Shown here piece by piece: positions 7,739 to 19,000 of a stretch of 64,000 nucleotides of DNA; positions within the stretch are counted from its first letter, which is position 1; every line of letters starts with the position of its first letter. Both the position numbers and the translations under genes were made by a program. This DNA is from JAUIAI01 sp049680625 (GTDB lineage: Bacteria; Pseudomonadota; Gammaproteobacteria; Burkholderiales; Burkholderiaceae_E), in contig JBAUID010000102.1 in NCBI GenBank assembly GCA_049680625.1, positions 1 through 64,000 of the forward strand. The letters run 5' to 3'. The notes under the pieces are model-generated. The model had not been told where the DNA came from. It searched no databases and saw only the letters and a list, made by a program, of their open reading frames with translations.

Positions 7739-8983
7739 ATGCAACGTTACTCAATCTGGTCTCTTGCCCGCAATGCACTGACCCACCATGAGGGCTGGCG
7801 TCGCCAGTGGCGCAGCCCGGCGCCGAAGCAGTCTTACGACGTCATTATTGTCGGCGCTGGTGGTCACGGGCTTGCAACCGCTTATTACCTGGCGAAAGAG
7901 CACGGCATTTCTAATGTTGCGGTTCTAGAGAAAGGCTGGCTTGGTGGTGGCAATACGGCGCGTAATACGACAATTGTCCGATCCAACTATTTGTGGGATG
8001 AATCAACTGCCTTGTACGAGAAGTCGATGCAGCTCTGGGAAGGTTTGTCGCGTGACCTCAATTACAATGTAATGTTCAGTCAGCGCGGTGTGTTGAACCT
8101 GGGCCATACCTTGCAGGAAATGCGTGATATCGAGCGTCGGGTGGGTGCGAATCGTTTAAACGGTGTTGACGCAGAGGTCGTTAGTGCGCAGCAGATCCAG
8201 GAAATGATTCCGTATATCAACCTGAATACGCGCTACCCTGTTCTGGGTGCGTCATTGCAGCGTCGAGCCGGAGTCGCCCGCCATGATGCTGTTGCCTGGG
8301 GTTTTGCCCGCGCTGCAGACAATTGTGGCATTGACATCATTCAAAACTGCGAAGTGACCGGCATTCGACAGCAAGATGGCCGGGTGGTCGGGGTTGATAC
8401 CAGCCGCGGTTTTATCCAGGCGAAAAAAATTGCCGTTGTTGCTGCCGGTCACAGTAGTGTTGTTGCACAAATGGCCGGCATTCGCCTGCCAATTGAGTCT
8501 CATCCGTTGCAGGCACTGGTATCTGAGTCTCTTAAGCCGGTATTTCCCACTGTCGTCATGAGTAATGCAATTCATGCGTATATCAGTCAGTCAGATAAAG
8601 GCGAACTAGTCATTGGTGCCGGTGTCGATCAATACACTGGTTACGGACAACGCGGCAGTTATCAGACAATCGAAGGCACGATCCAGGCAATCGTCGAGAT
8701 GTTTCCGATCTTCTCCCGGGTACGAATGAATCGTCAATGGGGCGGCATTGTCGACGTGTCTCCTGACGCGTGTCCAATAATTGGCAAAACCCCGCTGAGT
8801 GGTTTTTACATAAATTGTGGTTGGGGTACGGGAGGTTTCAAGGCGACCCCGGGTTCGGGCTGGGTGATGGCGTACACCATCGCGCAGGATCGCCCGCATG
8901 AAATTAACGCGCCTTTTTCCCTGGATCGTTTCTATAACGGCCACTTAATTGATGAGCACGGCGCTGCCGCGGTTGCCCACTGA
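7739..8983 (+). CDS. soxB: Sarcosine oxidase, beta subunit
   Basis: Flavin subunit of heterotetrameric sarcosine oxidase, which oxidatively demethylates sarcosine to glycine, producing hydrogen peroxide and 5,10-methylene-tetrahydrofolate. The 414-residue protein has the FAD-binding VIIVGAGGHGLATAYYLA followed by LEKGWLGGGNTARNTT, and the C-terminal CGWGTGGFKATPGSG. The covalent-FMN site of the family is visible in GVARHDAVAWG, with the histidine at residue 182. It is the first gene of a soxBDAG cluster; soxD starts one base after its stop. Confidence 0.95.
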   Translation: MQRYSIWSLARNALTHHEGWRRQWRSPAPKQSYDVIIVGAGGHGLATAYYLAKEHGISNVAVLEKGWLGGGNTARNTTIVRSNYLWDESTALYEKSMQLWEGLSRDLNYNVMFSQRGVLNLGHTLQEMRDIERRVGANRLNGVDAEVVSAQQIQEMIPYINLNTRYPVLGASLQRRAGVARHDAVAWGFARAADNCGIDIIQNCEVTGIRQQDGRVVGVDTSRGFIQAKKIAVVAAGHSSVVAQMAGIRLPIESHPLQALVSESLKPVFPTVVMSNAIHAYISQSDKGELVIGAGVDQYTGYGQRGSYQTIEGTIQAIVEMFPIFSRVRMNRQWGGIVDVSPDACPIIGKTPLSGFYINCGWGTGGFKATPGSGWVMAYTIAQDRPHEINAPFSLDRFYNGHLIDEHGAAAVAH

Positions 8984-8984
8984 C

Positions 8985-9278
8985 ATGTTGCAGATCGCCT
9001 GTCCGTATTGTGGCCTGAGAGCAGAAACTGAATTCCATTGTGGCGGTGAGGGTGGGCTTGTCCGGCCGACCAACAGCGAATCAATGGATGACCGGCAATG
9101 GGGGGACTATGTCTTTATGCGTAAGAACCCTAAAGGGCGGCATCATGAACAGTGGTGTCATGATGCTGGTTGTGGCCGCTGGTTTAATGCCGTGCGCGAT
9201 ACGCAGAGTTATCGAATTGTTGCCACTTACCGCATTGATGAAAATCCGCCGGATGTTTTCGGAAGTGAATCGCGATGA
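8985..9278 (+). CDS. soxD: Sarcosine oxidase, delta subunit
   Basis: Small zinc-binding subunit of heterotetrameric sarcosine oxidase. With the start at ATG 8985 the 97-residue protein places the zinc ligands at Cys6 and Cys9 (CPYCG) and at His59 and Cys63 (CHDAGC), the same spacing as characterised SoxD. An upstream TTG at 8949 is in frame but would overlap soxB, and the ligand numbering supports 8985. Its stop overlaps the soxA start (ATGA). Confidence 0.95.
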   Translation: MLQIACPYCGLRAETEFHCGGEGGLVRPTNSESMDDRQWGDYVFMRKNPKGRHHEQWCHDAGCGRWFNAVRDTQSYRIVATYRIDENPPDVFGSESR

Positions 9279-12271
9279 TGTTGCGCCGACTCGCGTCGGG
9301 CGGCCGGGTTGACCGGAGCCAACCCATTCAGTTCGAATTTAACAACAAACCGTATACAGGTTATGTTGGTGACACGCTTGCATCGGCGCTGTTAGCAAAC
9401 GGTGTGCAGCTGACCGCGCGAAGCTGGAAATACCATCGACCGCGAGGCATTCTGGCAGCCGGAGTTGAAGAGCCGAACACCCTGGTTCAGCTTTATCAGG
9501 GCAACCGACTGATACCCAATGCCAAGGCAACCGAGGTGGTGCTGGTAGATGGTTTAAAAGCCCGATCTGTCAATGCGAACCCTGGGGTGAACTTCGACTG
9601 GCGTGCTGTGAACAACGTATTTGCGAGGTTTCTTCCGGCTGGTTTTTATTACAAAACCTTTATGGCTTCTCAGAAGGCCTGGCATTTTTTTGAGCCTTTT
9701 ATCCGGGCAGCCGGTGGCCTGGGCGAGTCACCGATGCAGCCAGACCCAGAGCGCTATGACAAGCGATACGCTTATTGTGACGTCCTGGTAGTGGGTGGGG
9801 GCGGAGCCGGTGTTATGGCTGCGTTGACCGCGGGGCGTTCGGGCGCGCGGGTGATACTGGCTGACGAACAGCACGAAATAGGCGGCTGGCTGTTGTCCTG
9901 CGCTGAAACAATTGACGGCGTGCCGGCCAGCGACTGGCTCGCACGTTCGCTGAATGAGCTGCGCGGCATGGCGAATGTCCAGGTGTTCACCAATGCAACG
10001 GTTTTTGGCTACCACGACCATAATTTCCTGACCATGTCCCATCGGCGGGCAGATCATCTGCCTGACAAAGAAGGTATCGTGTTTCGCGAGCGGCTATACC
10101 GCATTCGATCCCGGCAGGTTGTCCTGGCGACAGGTGCCCACGAACGTCCGTTGGTCTTTGCGAACAATGATTTGCCTGGCGTGATGCTCGCCGGAGCCGT
10201 TGCCACCTATGTGCGGCGCTACGGCGTTCGCCCGGGCAATAAGGCGGTTGTATTTACCAACAACGATCTGGCCTACGATTGTGCCATTGCGTTACGTGAG
10301 GCCGGGGTTGACGTACAAGTCATCGATGCCCGTGCCGAGGTCAGCGGCGGGCTGTCTGCCCGGGCGCGAGGGATGGGTGTCATGGTGGCAACCGGTTTTG
10401 TTGTCACCGAGGCAAGCGGTTGGCGTTCAGTTCGCCAGGTGACAATTCAACCGGTCGATAATGCCGGGCGACTTGTCCGATCAGCACACACGGTCGATTG
10501 TGATCTGCTGGCAATATCCGGTGGCTACAGCCCGGTGGTGCATTTATTCAGTCAGTCCGGCGGCCGCGTGCAATGGAATGATCAAGACCTGCAGTTTTGC
10601 CCTGGTTCAGCCGTTCAGCCTCAGGTCAGTGCAGGAGCCTGTGCGGGGCAGATGGACTTGTCCGATACGTTGCAAAGCGGGCTTCTCGCCGCCCAGCAAG
10701 TTGTTGTTGCTGCCGGTTTCGAACCACCCGAGGTTAAACTTCCGGTCATTGAACGGTGTGACCCGGGCAATATCCGCCCACTGTGGTTGGTTCCTCACCG
10801 AAGGCGGCTCACTCGGGCGCCGAAGCAGTTTGTGGATTTCCAGAACGACGTGTCCGCATCTGATCTGGCTCTCGCCTTACGCGAGGGCTTCGAATCCATT
10901 GAGCATATCAAGCGTTACACCGCAATGGGCTTCGGAACCGATCAGGGTAAAACCGGCAATATTAACGGCATGGGCATTATTGCCCAGCTGACCAAACGGT
11001 CGGTTGATGAGGTTGGAACAACTACTTTCCGGCCAAATTACACGCCGGTGAGCTTTGGCACAATTGCCGGCCTTGAGCTGGGTGATTTGTTCGAACCAGT
11101 CCGCACAACACCAATGCATAACTGGCACTGTGAACATAAGGCCGCCTTCGAAGATGTCGGGCAGTGGAAACGTCCCTGGTATTACCCCCAGGGCGGGGAA
11201 GATATTCATGCCGCGGTGCGCCGTGAAGTTCGGGCGGCGCGTCATGCCGTGGCCATGCTGGATGCATCAACCCTGGGAAAAATCGATATTCAAGGCCCGG
11301 ATGCCAGCGTCTTACTGAACTGGATCTATTGTAATAACTGGTCCAAGCTGGCCATTGGCAAGTGCCGCTACGGACTCATGCTTGACGAAAACGGCATGGT
11401 CTTTGATGACGGGGTGACTGTTCATCTTGGCGAGAATCACTACTTGATGCATACAACAACTGGTGGTGCGGCAAAAGTGCTGGCCTGGATGGAGCGGTGG
11501 TTACAAACCGAATGGCCGCACCTGAAGGTTTATCTCACCTCGGTTACTGATCACTGGTCAACCATTGCGGTTGCCGGGCCAAAAAGCCGTGACCTGATGA
11601 CATCTTTATGCGATGACATCGCATTTGATGACGAGAGTTTTGAATTTATGTCATACCGTAAAGGTACGGTGGCGGGAATTCCTGCGCGCGTGATGCGCAT
11701 CAGTTTTTCGGGTGAACGATCGTACGAGATCAATGTGCCATCACAATACGGACAGAAAATCTGGGACGCCGTCTATGAGGCGGGACAGCCGTTGGGCATC
11801 ACCCCATACGGCACTGAAACCATGCATGTCTTGCGGGCTGAGAAAGGCTTTGTGATTGTCGGCCAGGATACCGATGGCTCGGTGACGCCGGTTGATCTTG
11901 GGATGGAGCGAATGGTTTCCCAGCAGAAAGACTTTCTGGGCAAGCGGTCGCTGTTCAGAGAGGACACACAAAGGACTGATCGGAAGCAGTTGGTTGGCCT
12001 CTTGAGCAGCGATCCGACTTTTGTGATTCCTGAGGGTTGTCAAATAGTTGGCCAGGCTGAGCTTCGTCCACCGGTCAGAATGCAGGGGCATGTCACGTCG
12101 AGTTATTTTAGTCCGACTATCGGTCGATCGATTGCACTGGCCATGCTTCAAAGCGGTCATTCGCGCCTCAATGAGTCGGTTTGGGTAGCCCTTGCCGATG
12201 GGGCAACTAGTAAAGCGGTGGTCACCTCGCCAGTGTTTTACGACCCCGATCAGGCGCGGCAGAATGTTTGA
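9275..12271 (+). CDS. soxA: Sarcosine oxidase, alpha subunit
   Basis: Large subunit (998 residues) of heterotetrameric sarcosine oxidase; it binds NAD and passes the one-carbon unit to tetrahydrofolate. Domains in order: an N-terminal 2Fe-2S-like fold without a cluster (about 1-100, with RPRGILAAGVEEPN), a dinucleotide-binding oxidoreductase domain starting at DVLVVGGGGAGVMAALTAGR (near residue 170), and a C-terminal glycine-cleavage T-type folate domain (about 610-990) with IDIQGPDASVLLNWIYCNNW and GQDTDGSVTPVDLGM. Length and domain order are standard. It overlaps soxD by four bases and soxG by eight. Confidence 0.96.
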   Translation: MMLRRLASGGRVDRSQPIQFEFNNKPYTGYVGDTLASALLANGVQLTARSWKYHRPRGILAAGVEEPNTLVQLYQGNRLIPNAKATEVVLVDGLKARSVNANPGVNFDWRAVNNVFARFLPAGFYYKTFMASQKAWHFFEPFIRAAGGLGESPMQPDPERYDKRYAYCDVLVVGGGGAGVMAALTAGRSGARVILADEQHEIGGWLLSCAETIDGVPASDWLARSLNELRGMANVQVFTNATVFGYHDHNFLTMSHRRADHLPDKEGIVFRERLYRIRSRQVVLATGAHERPLVFANNDLPGVMLAGAVATYVRRYGVRPGNKAVVFTNNDLAYDCAIALREAGVDVQVIDARAEVSGGLSARARGMGVMVATGFVVTEASGWRSVRQVTIQPVDNAGRLVRSAHTVDCDLLAISGGYSPVVHLFSQSGGRVQWNDQDLQFCPGSAVQPQVSAGACAGQMDLSDTLQSGLLAAQQVVVAAGFEPPEVKLPVIERCDPGNIRPLWLVPHRRRLTRAPKQFVDFQNDVSASDLALALREGFESIEHIKRYTAMGFGTDQGKTGNINGMGIIAQLTKRSVDEVGTTTFRPNYTPVSFGTIAGLELGDLFEPVRTTPMHNWHCEHKAAFEDVGQWKRPWYYPQGGEDIHAAVRREVRAARHAVAMLDASTLGKIDIQGPDASVLLNWIYCNNWSKLAIGKCRYGLMLDENGMVFDDGVTVHLGENHYLMHTTTGGAAKVLAWMERWLQTEWPHLKVYLTSVTDHWSTIAVAGPKSRDLMTSLCDDIAFDDESFEFMSYRKGTVAGIPARVMRISFSGERSYEINVPSQYGQKIWDAVYEAGQPLGITPYGTETMHVLRAEKGFVIVGQDTDGSVTPVDLGMERMVSQQKDFLGKRSLFREDTQRTDRKQLVGLLSSDPTFVIPEGCQIVGQAELRPPVRMQGHVTSSYFSPTIGRSIALAMLQSGHSRLNESVWVALADGATSKAVVTSPVFYDPDQARQNV

Positions 12272-12830
12272 ATCCACAGTTACTGTGCCATTGCGTGCGC
12301 AGCAACGAGAATGCGCCGTGGTTAGTCTGCGCGGTGACCCGACCCTCGCTTCGTTCAGAAATGTAGTAGACGAGAGTCTTGGCCTATCCTTGCCCGCGCC
12401 AGGTAGTGTGACATCGCGCAGTGCTGATCGACTGCTCTGGGTCGGACCGGACACCTGGTTCTGGATTGGCCCGCCCGCCAGCGGGCAGTCAACGGTTGAA
12501 AGACTGATGTCAGTGGCTAACGAAGCGCACATACATTGCGCGGTGACTGATGTAAGCGGTGGATACGCACAAATAACACTAAGCGGTCCACAGGCTATCG
12601 ATATTATTGCCAGCGGTTGCCCGCTGGACTTACATCCCGCGATATTCGGCCCGGGTGCTGTCGCGTCGAGTCTTTTCTACCAGGCTGGTATTCATCTTTG
12701 GAAGATGGATGAACAGGCGCAGTTTGAATTACTGGTTCGAAGCAGTTTTGCCGACTACTTCTGGAAAATACTGGCTGCAAGCTGCGCGGAGTGTGGGCTC
12801 GAACGTTCTGATTCAGCTGAGTTTATTTAG
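12264..12830 (+). CDS. soxG: Sarcosine oxidase, gamma subunit
   Basis: A 188-residue protein with the SoxG layout: an N-terminal RECAVVSLRGD, then RLLWVGPDTWFWIGP, TDVSGGYAQITLSGPQAIDI and a C-terminal FELLVRSSFADYFWKIL. It completes the soxBDAG set and sits at the interface with the folate domain of the alpha subunit. The ATG at 12264 overlaps the soxA stop by eight bases, so translation is probably coupled. No terminator with a T-run is obvious in the 237 bases that follow. Confidence 0.9.
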   Translation: MFESTVTVPLRAQQRECAVVSLRGDPTLASFRNVVDESLGLSLPAPGSVTSRSADRLLWVGPDTWFWIGPPASGQSTVERLMSVANEAHIHCAVTDVSGGYAQITLSGPQAIDIIASGCPLDLHPAIFGPGAVASSLFYQAGIHLWKMDEQAQFELLVRSSFADYFWKILAASCAECGLERSDSAEFI

Positions 12831-13067
12831 CCTGATCGGTATTTCTCTGAATCGCATGTTGGCTAGTGGCAGTGTCAAATAACGCGACAGTTTGGCCGTA
12901 CCGCTATGTTGGTACCGCGGGCCATTAATCACCGGCATTGGCCGCCCAGCCCAAATTTTGCCGTTTTTGTCAGTTGGTTCACGTCGTTGATTTATATTAC
13001 GCGCGACATTATGACAATACGTACCAAATCCATTGGTTTCGAATCGCTAATTCCGGTTAACAACTGA

Positions 13068-16000
13068 ATGAAAAATCCTGCCGCAAAGCCAATAAACAAT
13101 TCTATAAATGCGAGCATCGCGTTTTGCCGTCTAATGGCCTTGGTGGGTGTGCATTGTTTGGCCTTGTTAGCACCGACAGTAGCCAGCGCTCAGGTCACGA
13201 CACAAATCATCAGTGTGAGCAGCGGTAAATGTCTGACCTTAAACGGCGGATCGCAAGCGAATGGCGCCAATGTCGATCAATGGACATGCGGTGCTGGTGC
13301 GAATCAGCAAATTCGTCTGCAACCTGTGGCGAATCAAACCAATGTCTATACCTTCGTCTTTGCTCATAGCAATAAATGTGTAGACGCGGTTGGCGGCCGC
13401 TTAGAGCAGGGTACGAGCTTCAACCAGTTCACCTGTAATGGCGGATCGAATCAGCGTTTTCTAATTGATAAAGTTAACGCGACCGATTTCCGAATAACGG
13501 CTGTTCATTCAGCCAAGGTACTTGATGTATTTGGTGGATCGACTGCCAACGGCGCGGACATACATCAGTGGAACTGGGGTGGGGGTGCAAATCAACGATG
13601 GCGGTTCTCCAACTCCGCCGTCAACATTGTTTCTTCGGCGGCACAGGTTGGCACCTGGAGTAACGTCATTACCTGGCCTGAAATTGCAATTTCACTGGCA
13701 TCGTTGCCAGACGGTCGGGTGCTGTCCTGGTCGTCAACTGAAACCAATGCGTTTCCGTTCAACCGGGAATTTACCCACGCTTCTGTATTCGATCCTGTCA
13801 CCAATAGTTTCTCAACGGTGGACAACGGATTTCACGATATGTTTTGTGCCGGTGTGTCGACATTGGACGATGGCACGATAGTGGCGTCAGGTGGCAATCC
13901 TCAAGACCGGAGGACCAGTCGATTCGATTGGCAAACCGGGCAGTGGTCGGCACTGGGCAATATGAATTACACCCGTTGGTACAGCGCCAATGCGACGTTG
14001 CCCGACAACAACATTTTTGCTTCTTTCGCCAAGAGCAGTGGCAATACGTCTGAACGATACGATCCGATCAGTAATACCTGGACCCATACCGTCGGTGCCA
14101 GCATGCAGACCCTGCTTGCCGAGCAAAATGCCCGCAACGCGTCACCCGCGCTGAGCAATAGTATTGATATGCAATGGCTGGCTCACCTTGCGGTCGCGCC
14201 TGACGGCAGGGTATTTCAAGGTGGGCCTCTCGCCACCATGCATATGTTTAATCCCGCTGGTACGGGTGCAACCCAGAGCCTGGGGCAACCTGCTGGAACC
14301 CGTGCCCGTTCTTATGGCAACGTGGTCACCTATGACCGTGGCAAAGTTCTGCTGATTGGTGGTACCGACCGGGCGATGTACCCGCCTACGAGCGTAGATA
14401 ACGTTTATATGGTCGATCTAAACGGTGCCGCGCCGCAAGTTAACCCTGGTTCGGCAATGACGATGGCACGCACGTTCGCCAATTCGGTCACCTTACCCAC
14501 AGGTGAAGTACTGGTTGTTGGCGGCACGGCCAGCGGAATTCCGTTTTCGAACGACAGCGCCGTGTTTTCCGGCGAAATCTGGAACCCACAAACCAACCGA
14601 TGGCGGGTGACCAGCCCCCAGAATCGGCCCAGAACCTATCATTCAACCGCCATGTTACTCAAAGATGGTCGCGTGCTGTCGGCTGGTGGTGGTGGTTGTG
14701 GCTCCTGCGGGGTCAATCAGCTTAACGGTGAAATCTATTCACCACCGTACCTGTTTAATCCGGACGGCTCGCTGGCCAGCCGGCCACAGATCGTCAATGC
14801 ACCGTTGGTAAGCTCCGCTGCTAAGAACATATCAGTGACTACGGAGGCGCCAGTTGTGCGCTTTAGTATGGTGCGTCTGTCGGCAACGACACACGCAATA
14901 AATACTGACCAACGCCACCTGACCGTTGCACACACCGGCAGCAACGGGAATTACACGCTTAGCCTGGAAGCCAATCCGAATATTCTGATACCGGGTTACT
15001 ACTGGGTCTTTGCGATTGATGCCAATGGCAGGCCATCGGTTGGTAGAACGATTCGTATAACCCGACCGGACACTGATGGTGACGGTGTGCCGGACTTCGA
15101 AGATGAATTCCCTGACGACCCCAATGAGACCGTCGATACCGACGGTGACGGCGTTGGTGACAACGGCGATCGATTTCCCGGAGATCCGAGTGAATCAGCC
15201 GACTCTGATAATGACGGCATTGGCGATAACGCCGACCCGGCTCCGAACGACTCAACAGTTCCTGCCGGTGTTACCTATCGATACTATGAAGGCAACTGGG
15301 AAACGCTGCCGAATTTTGACGGCTTAACCCCTGTTAAATCGGGAAAAGTACCTGCTTTCAGTCTGGCGCCGCGCAATCGTGCCACGTCTTTCGGCTTCCG
15401 GTTTGACGGACTGTTACGTATTGATGTGCCCGGGAACTATACGTTTTATTCCAGTTCCGACGATGGCAGCCAGATTTTCATCAACGGTACTCTGCTTGTT
15501 GATAACGATGGGATACATGTGCTGCGTGAACGTCAGGCAAGCGTGAATCTACCGGCCGGGCTGCACTCGATCAGGGTCAGTTTTTTCCAACAGGGTGGGT
15601 CCAGCGGATTGACGGTTAGCTATGCCGGGCCTGGCATCTCGAAACAGGCAATTGGTCAGGAAGTCCTTACGGGCGTGGCGCCTGCCGATAGCGATGGCGA
15701 CGGCGTTTTTGATGGTAATGACGCGTTTCCGACCGACCCGACCGAAACCGAGGACAGTGATGGTGACGGCGTTGGTGACAATGCTGATCTGTTTCCTGAC
15801 GACCCCACTCGGTCAGTTCTCGCACCGGCCCCGGTTCTGAATTCGACGACACTTATCATTCAGGGCACCGCAAGCAACGAACGCCTGTGGAACGTTAACC
15901 CAGACAATGATTCTGTTACTGTCAGTAGCGGCGCCGGCACTGTCATTACCCAGATTCCGGTTGGCAGACAGCCCTGGGCAATTACGCGCTCGCCCGGTGG

Positions 16001-19000
16001 CGCCGCCATCTACGTAACCAACAAGAAAGATGCGACGATTAGTGTCATCGACTCGTCCAGTCTGTCGGTGACCCGAACGATTGTCTTACCGACCGGATCG
16101 CAACCGCACGGGATTATTCACTCGCCTGCAGGGAGCACTCTTTATGTAGTGCTTGAAGCACTTAATCGGGTGGACAAGGTTGACGCCACCAGTGGCCAGA
16201 TTCTGGCTGGCGCTAACCTCGACGGCATTGGCCGCCACCTTGCCGTGAGTGGTGATGGACAAACGCTATATGCTCCGCTGTTTATTACGCCGCCGCTACC
16301 AGGTGAAGAGGGTTTGAATGTAAGCGTTGTGAATGGCGGTGCACTGATTCGAACAATTGCCACAGACTCAATGACTGTCCAGAGTTCGATTTCATTGGGC
16401 TATAACGCGAGTAACCCAACCGAAAGTACCGGGCCGGGCATCGCCAATTACTTAAATGCACCTGTAATCGACCCGGATGGCATTACTGCTTATCTGCCAT
16501 CCAAACAAGATAACATTCTTGCGGGCAGTGCCCGGGGTGGAGCCGGACTAACTTTCGAGCACCGCGTACGTGCGGTGACATCGCGGATTAACCTGGCGCT
16601 TGGCACCGAAAACCCGAACATTCGAATCGACCACGACAATGCCAGCGTCGCGACTGGTGCTGCTGTGACTGGAGATGGCTCACACCTTTTTGTTGCCCTT
16701 GAAACGAGCCGCGAAGTCATTGTCTACAACCTGAATCAAGGATTTCAGCAGGCCAGGCTCGTTGTTGGCCGAGCACCGCAAGGCATTGCCATATCATCTG
16801 ACGGCAAACGTTTGTTTATCCACAATTTCATGGATCGGAGCATCAGCCGCTTCGATGTCTCTGACATCCTTGTTGGGGGTACGCAGACTGCGACAGATCT
16901 CGGCACAATTAGCGTGGTAAGCAATGAACGGCTAGGCGCCCAAATCCTCGCGGGCAAGCAATTTTTCTATGACGCGGCCGACGACCGACTGTCACAAAGC
17001 AACTATATGAGTTGCGCCTCTTGTCACAATGACGGTGGTCATGACGGTCGGACCTGGGATTTGACCAGCCTGGGTGAAGGGGTGCGCAATACGATTGATC
17101 TGCGTGGTAAAGCGGGTACCGCGCATGGCAACGTGCACTGGACAGCTAACTTTGATGAAATTCACGACTTCGAATTCGATATTCGTGCTCTTTTCGGCGG
17201 TTCTGGGCTGATGGCTGATACCGACTTCGCGGCGAGCAGTGAAGCCCTTGGAGCGCAGAAGGCCGGACGCAGTGCCGAGCTCGATTCACTGGCTGCGTAC
17301 GTAAGCAGCCTGGATGACGTCGGTTCCAGCCCCTTTCGATCTACTGGTGGTGCGTTTTCCAGCCAGGCACAGGAAGGACGCGTCATATTTGCGCAAGCCG
17401 GCTGTGCAAGTTGCCATAGCGGGGAAACGTTCACCGATAGCCCGCAGGGTCGATTCCACGATATTGGTACTGTCGACCCGGCAACCGGCGGGCGCGCTGG
17501 TCAGCCGCTAGTGAACGGTGGGCTCGATACACCAACGCTTCGTGGCCTGTGGCAAACGGCACCTTATCTTCACGACGGGGCTGCCGCCACGATTCAAGAC
17601 GCTATTTCTGCTCATACATCTGCCAGCGTTGGTTTTGACCTGAGTACTCTGAGTGCAACTCAACGCAATCAGTTGGCGAGTTACTTGTTGCAAATCGACG
17701 ATGCCGAGATAATCGCTCCACTGCCGTTGACCGATACCGACGGTGACGGTATTCCGGATGTCACTGACCCGGACGATGATAACGACGGAGTTGACGACTT
17801 CAACGATGCATTCCCGTTAGATGCCAGCGAGTCGGTTGACACCGATGGTGACGGAACTGGGAACAATGCCGATACCGACGACGACAATGACGGAGTGCCA
17901 GATACGGTCGACCTGGACCCGCTCGATCCGAATATCGGGTCGGGTACAGGGGAAACCAACTGTAACCTTATTATTGACGGTGGGTTCGAGTCTGGCACTG
18001 GTACCTGGTCGACCGACACTACGTTAAGCCGCGTTAGCGATGCATACGAGGGAAGCCAGGCGCTGTCGTTTGGCGCCGGTTACATCGGGGACGTCTTACC
18101 TGTCACTTCGGGAACTTTGTACACTTTCTCGGGCTATTACAAAAGCGGTGGAAATGGCAATTGGGCCGGTTTTGGGGTGGACTTTGTCGATGTCAACGGC
18201 TTGGAAATTGGGGAGTTGGTTCGCACCCTGCCCATTGAGAGCGCGTACACGCCATTCAGCCTGCAAGCCCAGGTTCCCGCCAGCGCTGTTTACCTCAGAC
18301 CCTGGTTTTACACAGAGTCCGGACGCACGCTGACAATTGATGGCATTGATTTGCGCAAGACTGGTTGCACGACTGGTGGCACGGGTAATCAGCCGCCATT
18401 TGTCGCCAGCCCGGGAAATCAGGTCAACGCAATTGGCGACCCGGTTAGTCTGCAAATCAGTGCTATCGATCCAGAAGGCGATAGCGTTACTTTCTCGGCC
18501 ACGAACCTGCCGTCCGGGCTGAATATTGATGCGCAAACCGGCATCATTTCCGGCACTATTGCCAGCAGTGGTTCCAGTAACGTCACGGTTATTGCCGACG
18601 ATGCGCAACAAACTGGTCAGACCAGCTTCATTTGGACAGTCGCTCAGGGTGGTGCCAATGAAAACTGCAATCGCATTCTCAACGGTGGATTCGAACAAGG
18701 CCTGGCTGGTTGGAGTTCGTCAGTGTCACCGAGCTTCGTTTCCGATGCGGTCAGTGGCGCCAGTGCGATTCGTTTTGATGGTGGTTGGATAAGTCTGACT
18801 GTGCCTGGCGCGCCGAATACTGAATACAGCTTCTCTGGTCACTATCAGAGCCTTGAAGGTGCCGGCTGGAGTGGTTACGGAATCGACTACCTGGATAGCG
18901 CGGGTAACGAAATTGGCGAGGAGGTGCAGACCCTGGCAGCCAGCGCCGGTTATGTTCCGTTTGCCCTGGCTGCTACCTCGCCAACGGGTACTAGCTCGAT

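Noticed and set aside
16142..17434. Several minus-strand frames opposite the giant gene as genes
   Set aside because: They are complementary-strand shadows of repeat-rich coding sequence, with no start signals or known domains.
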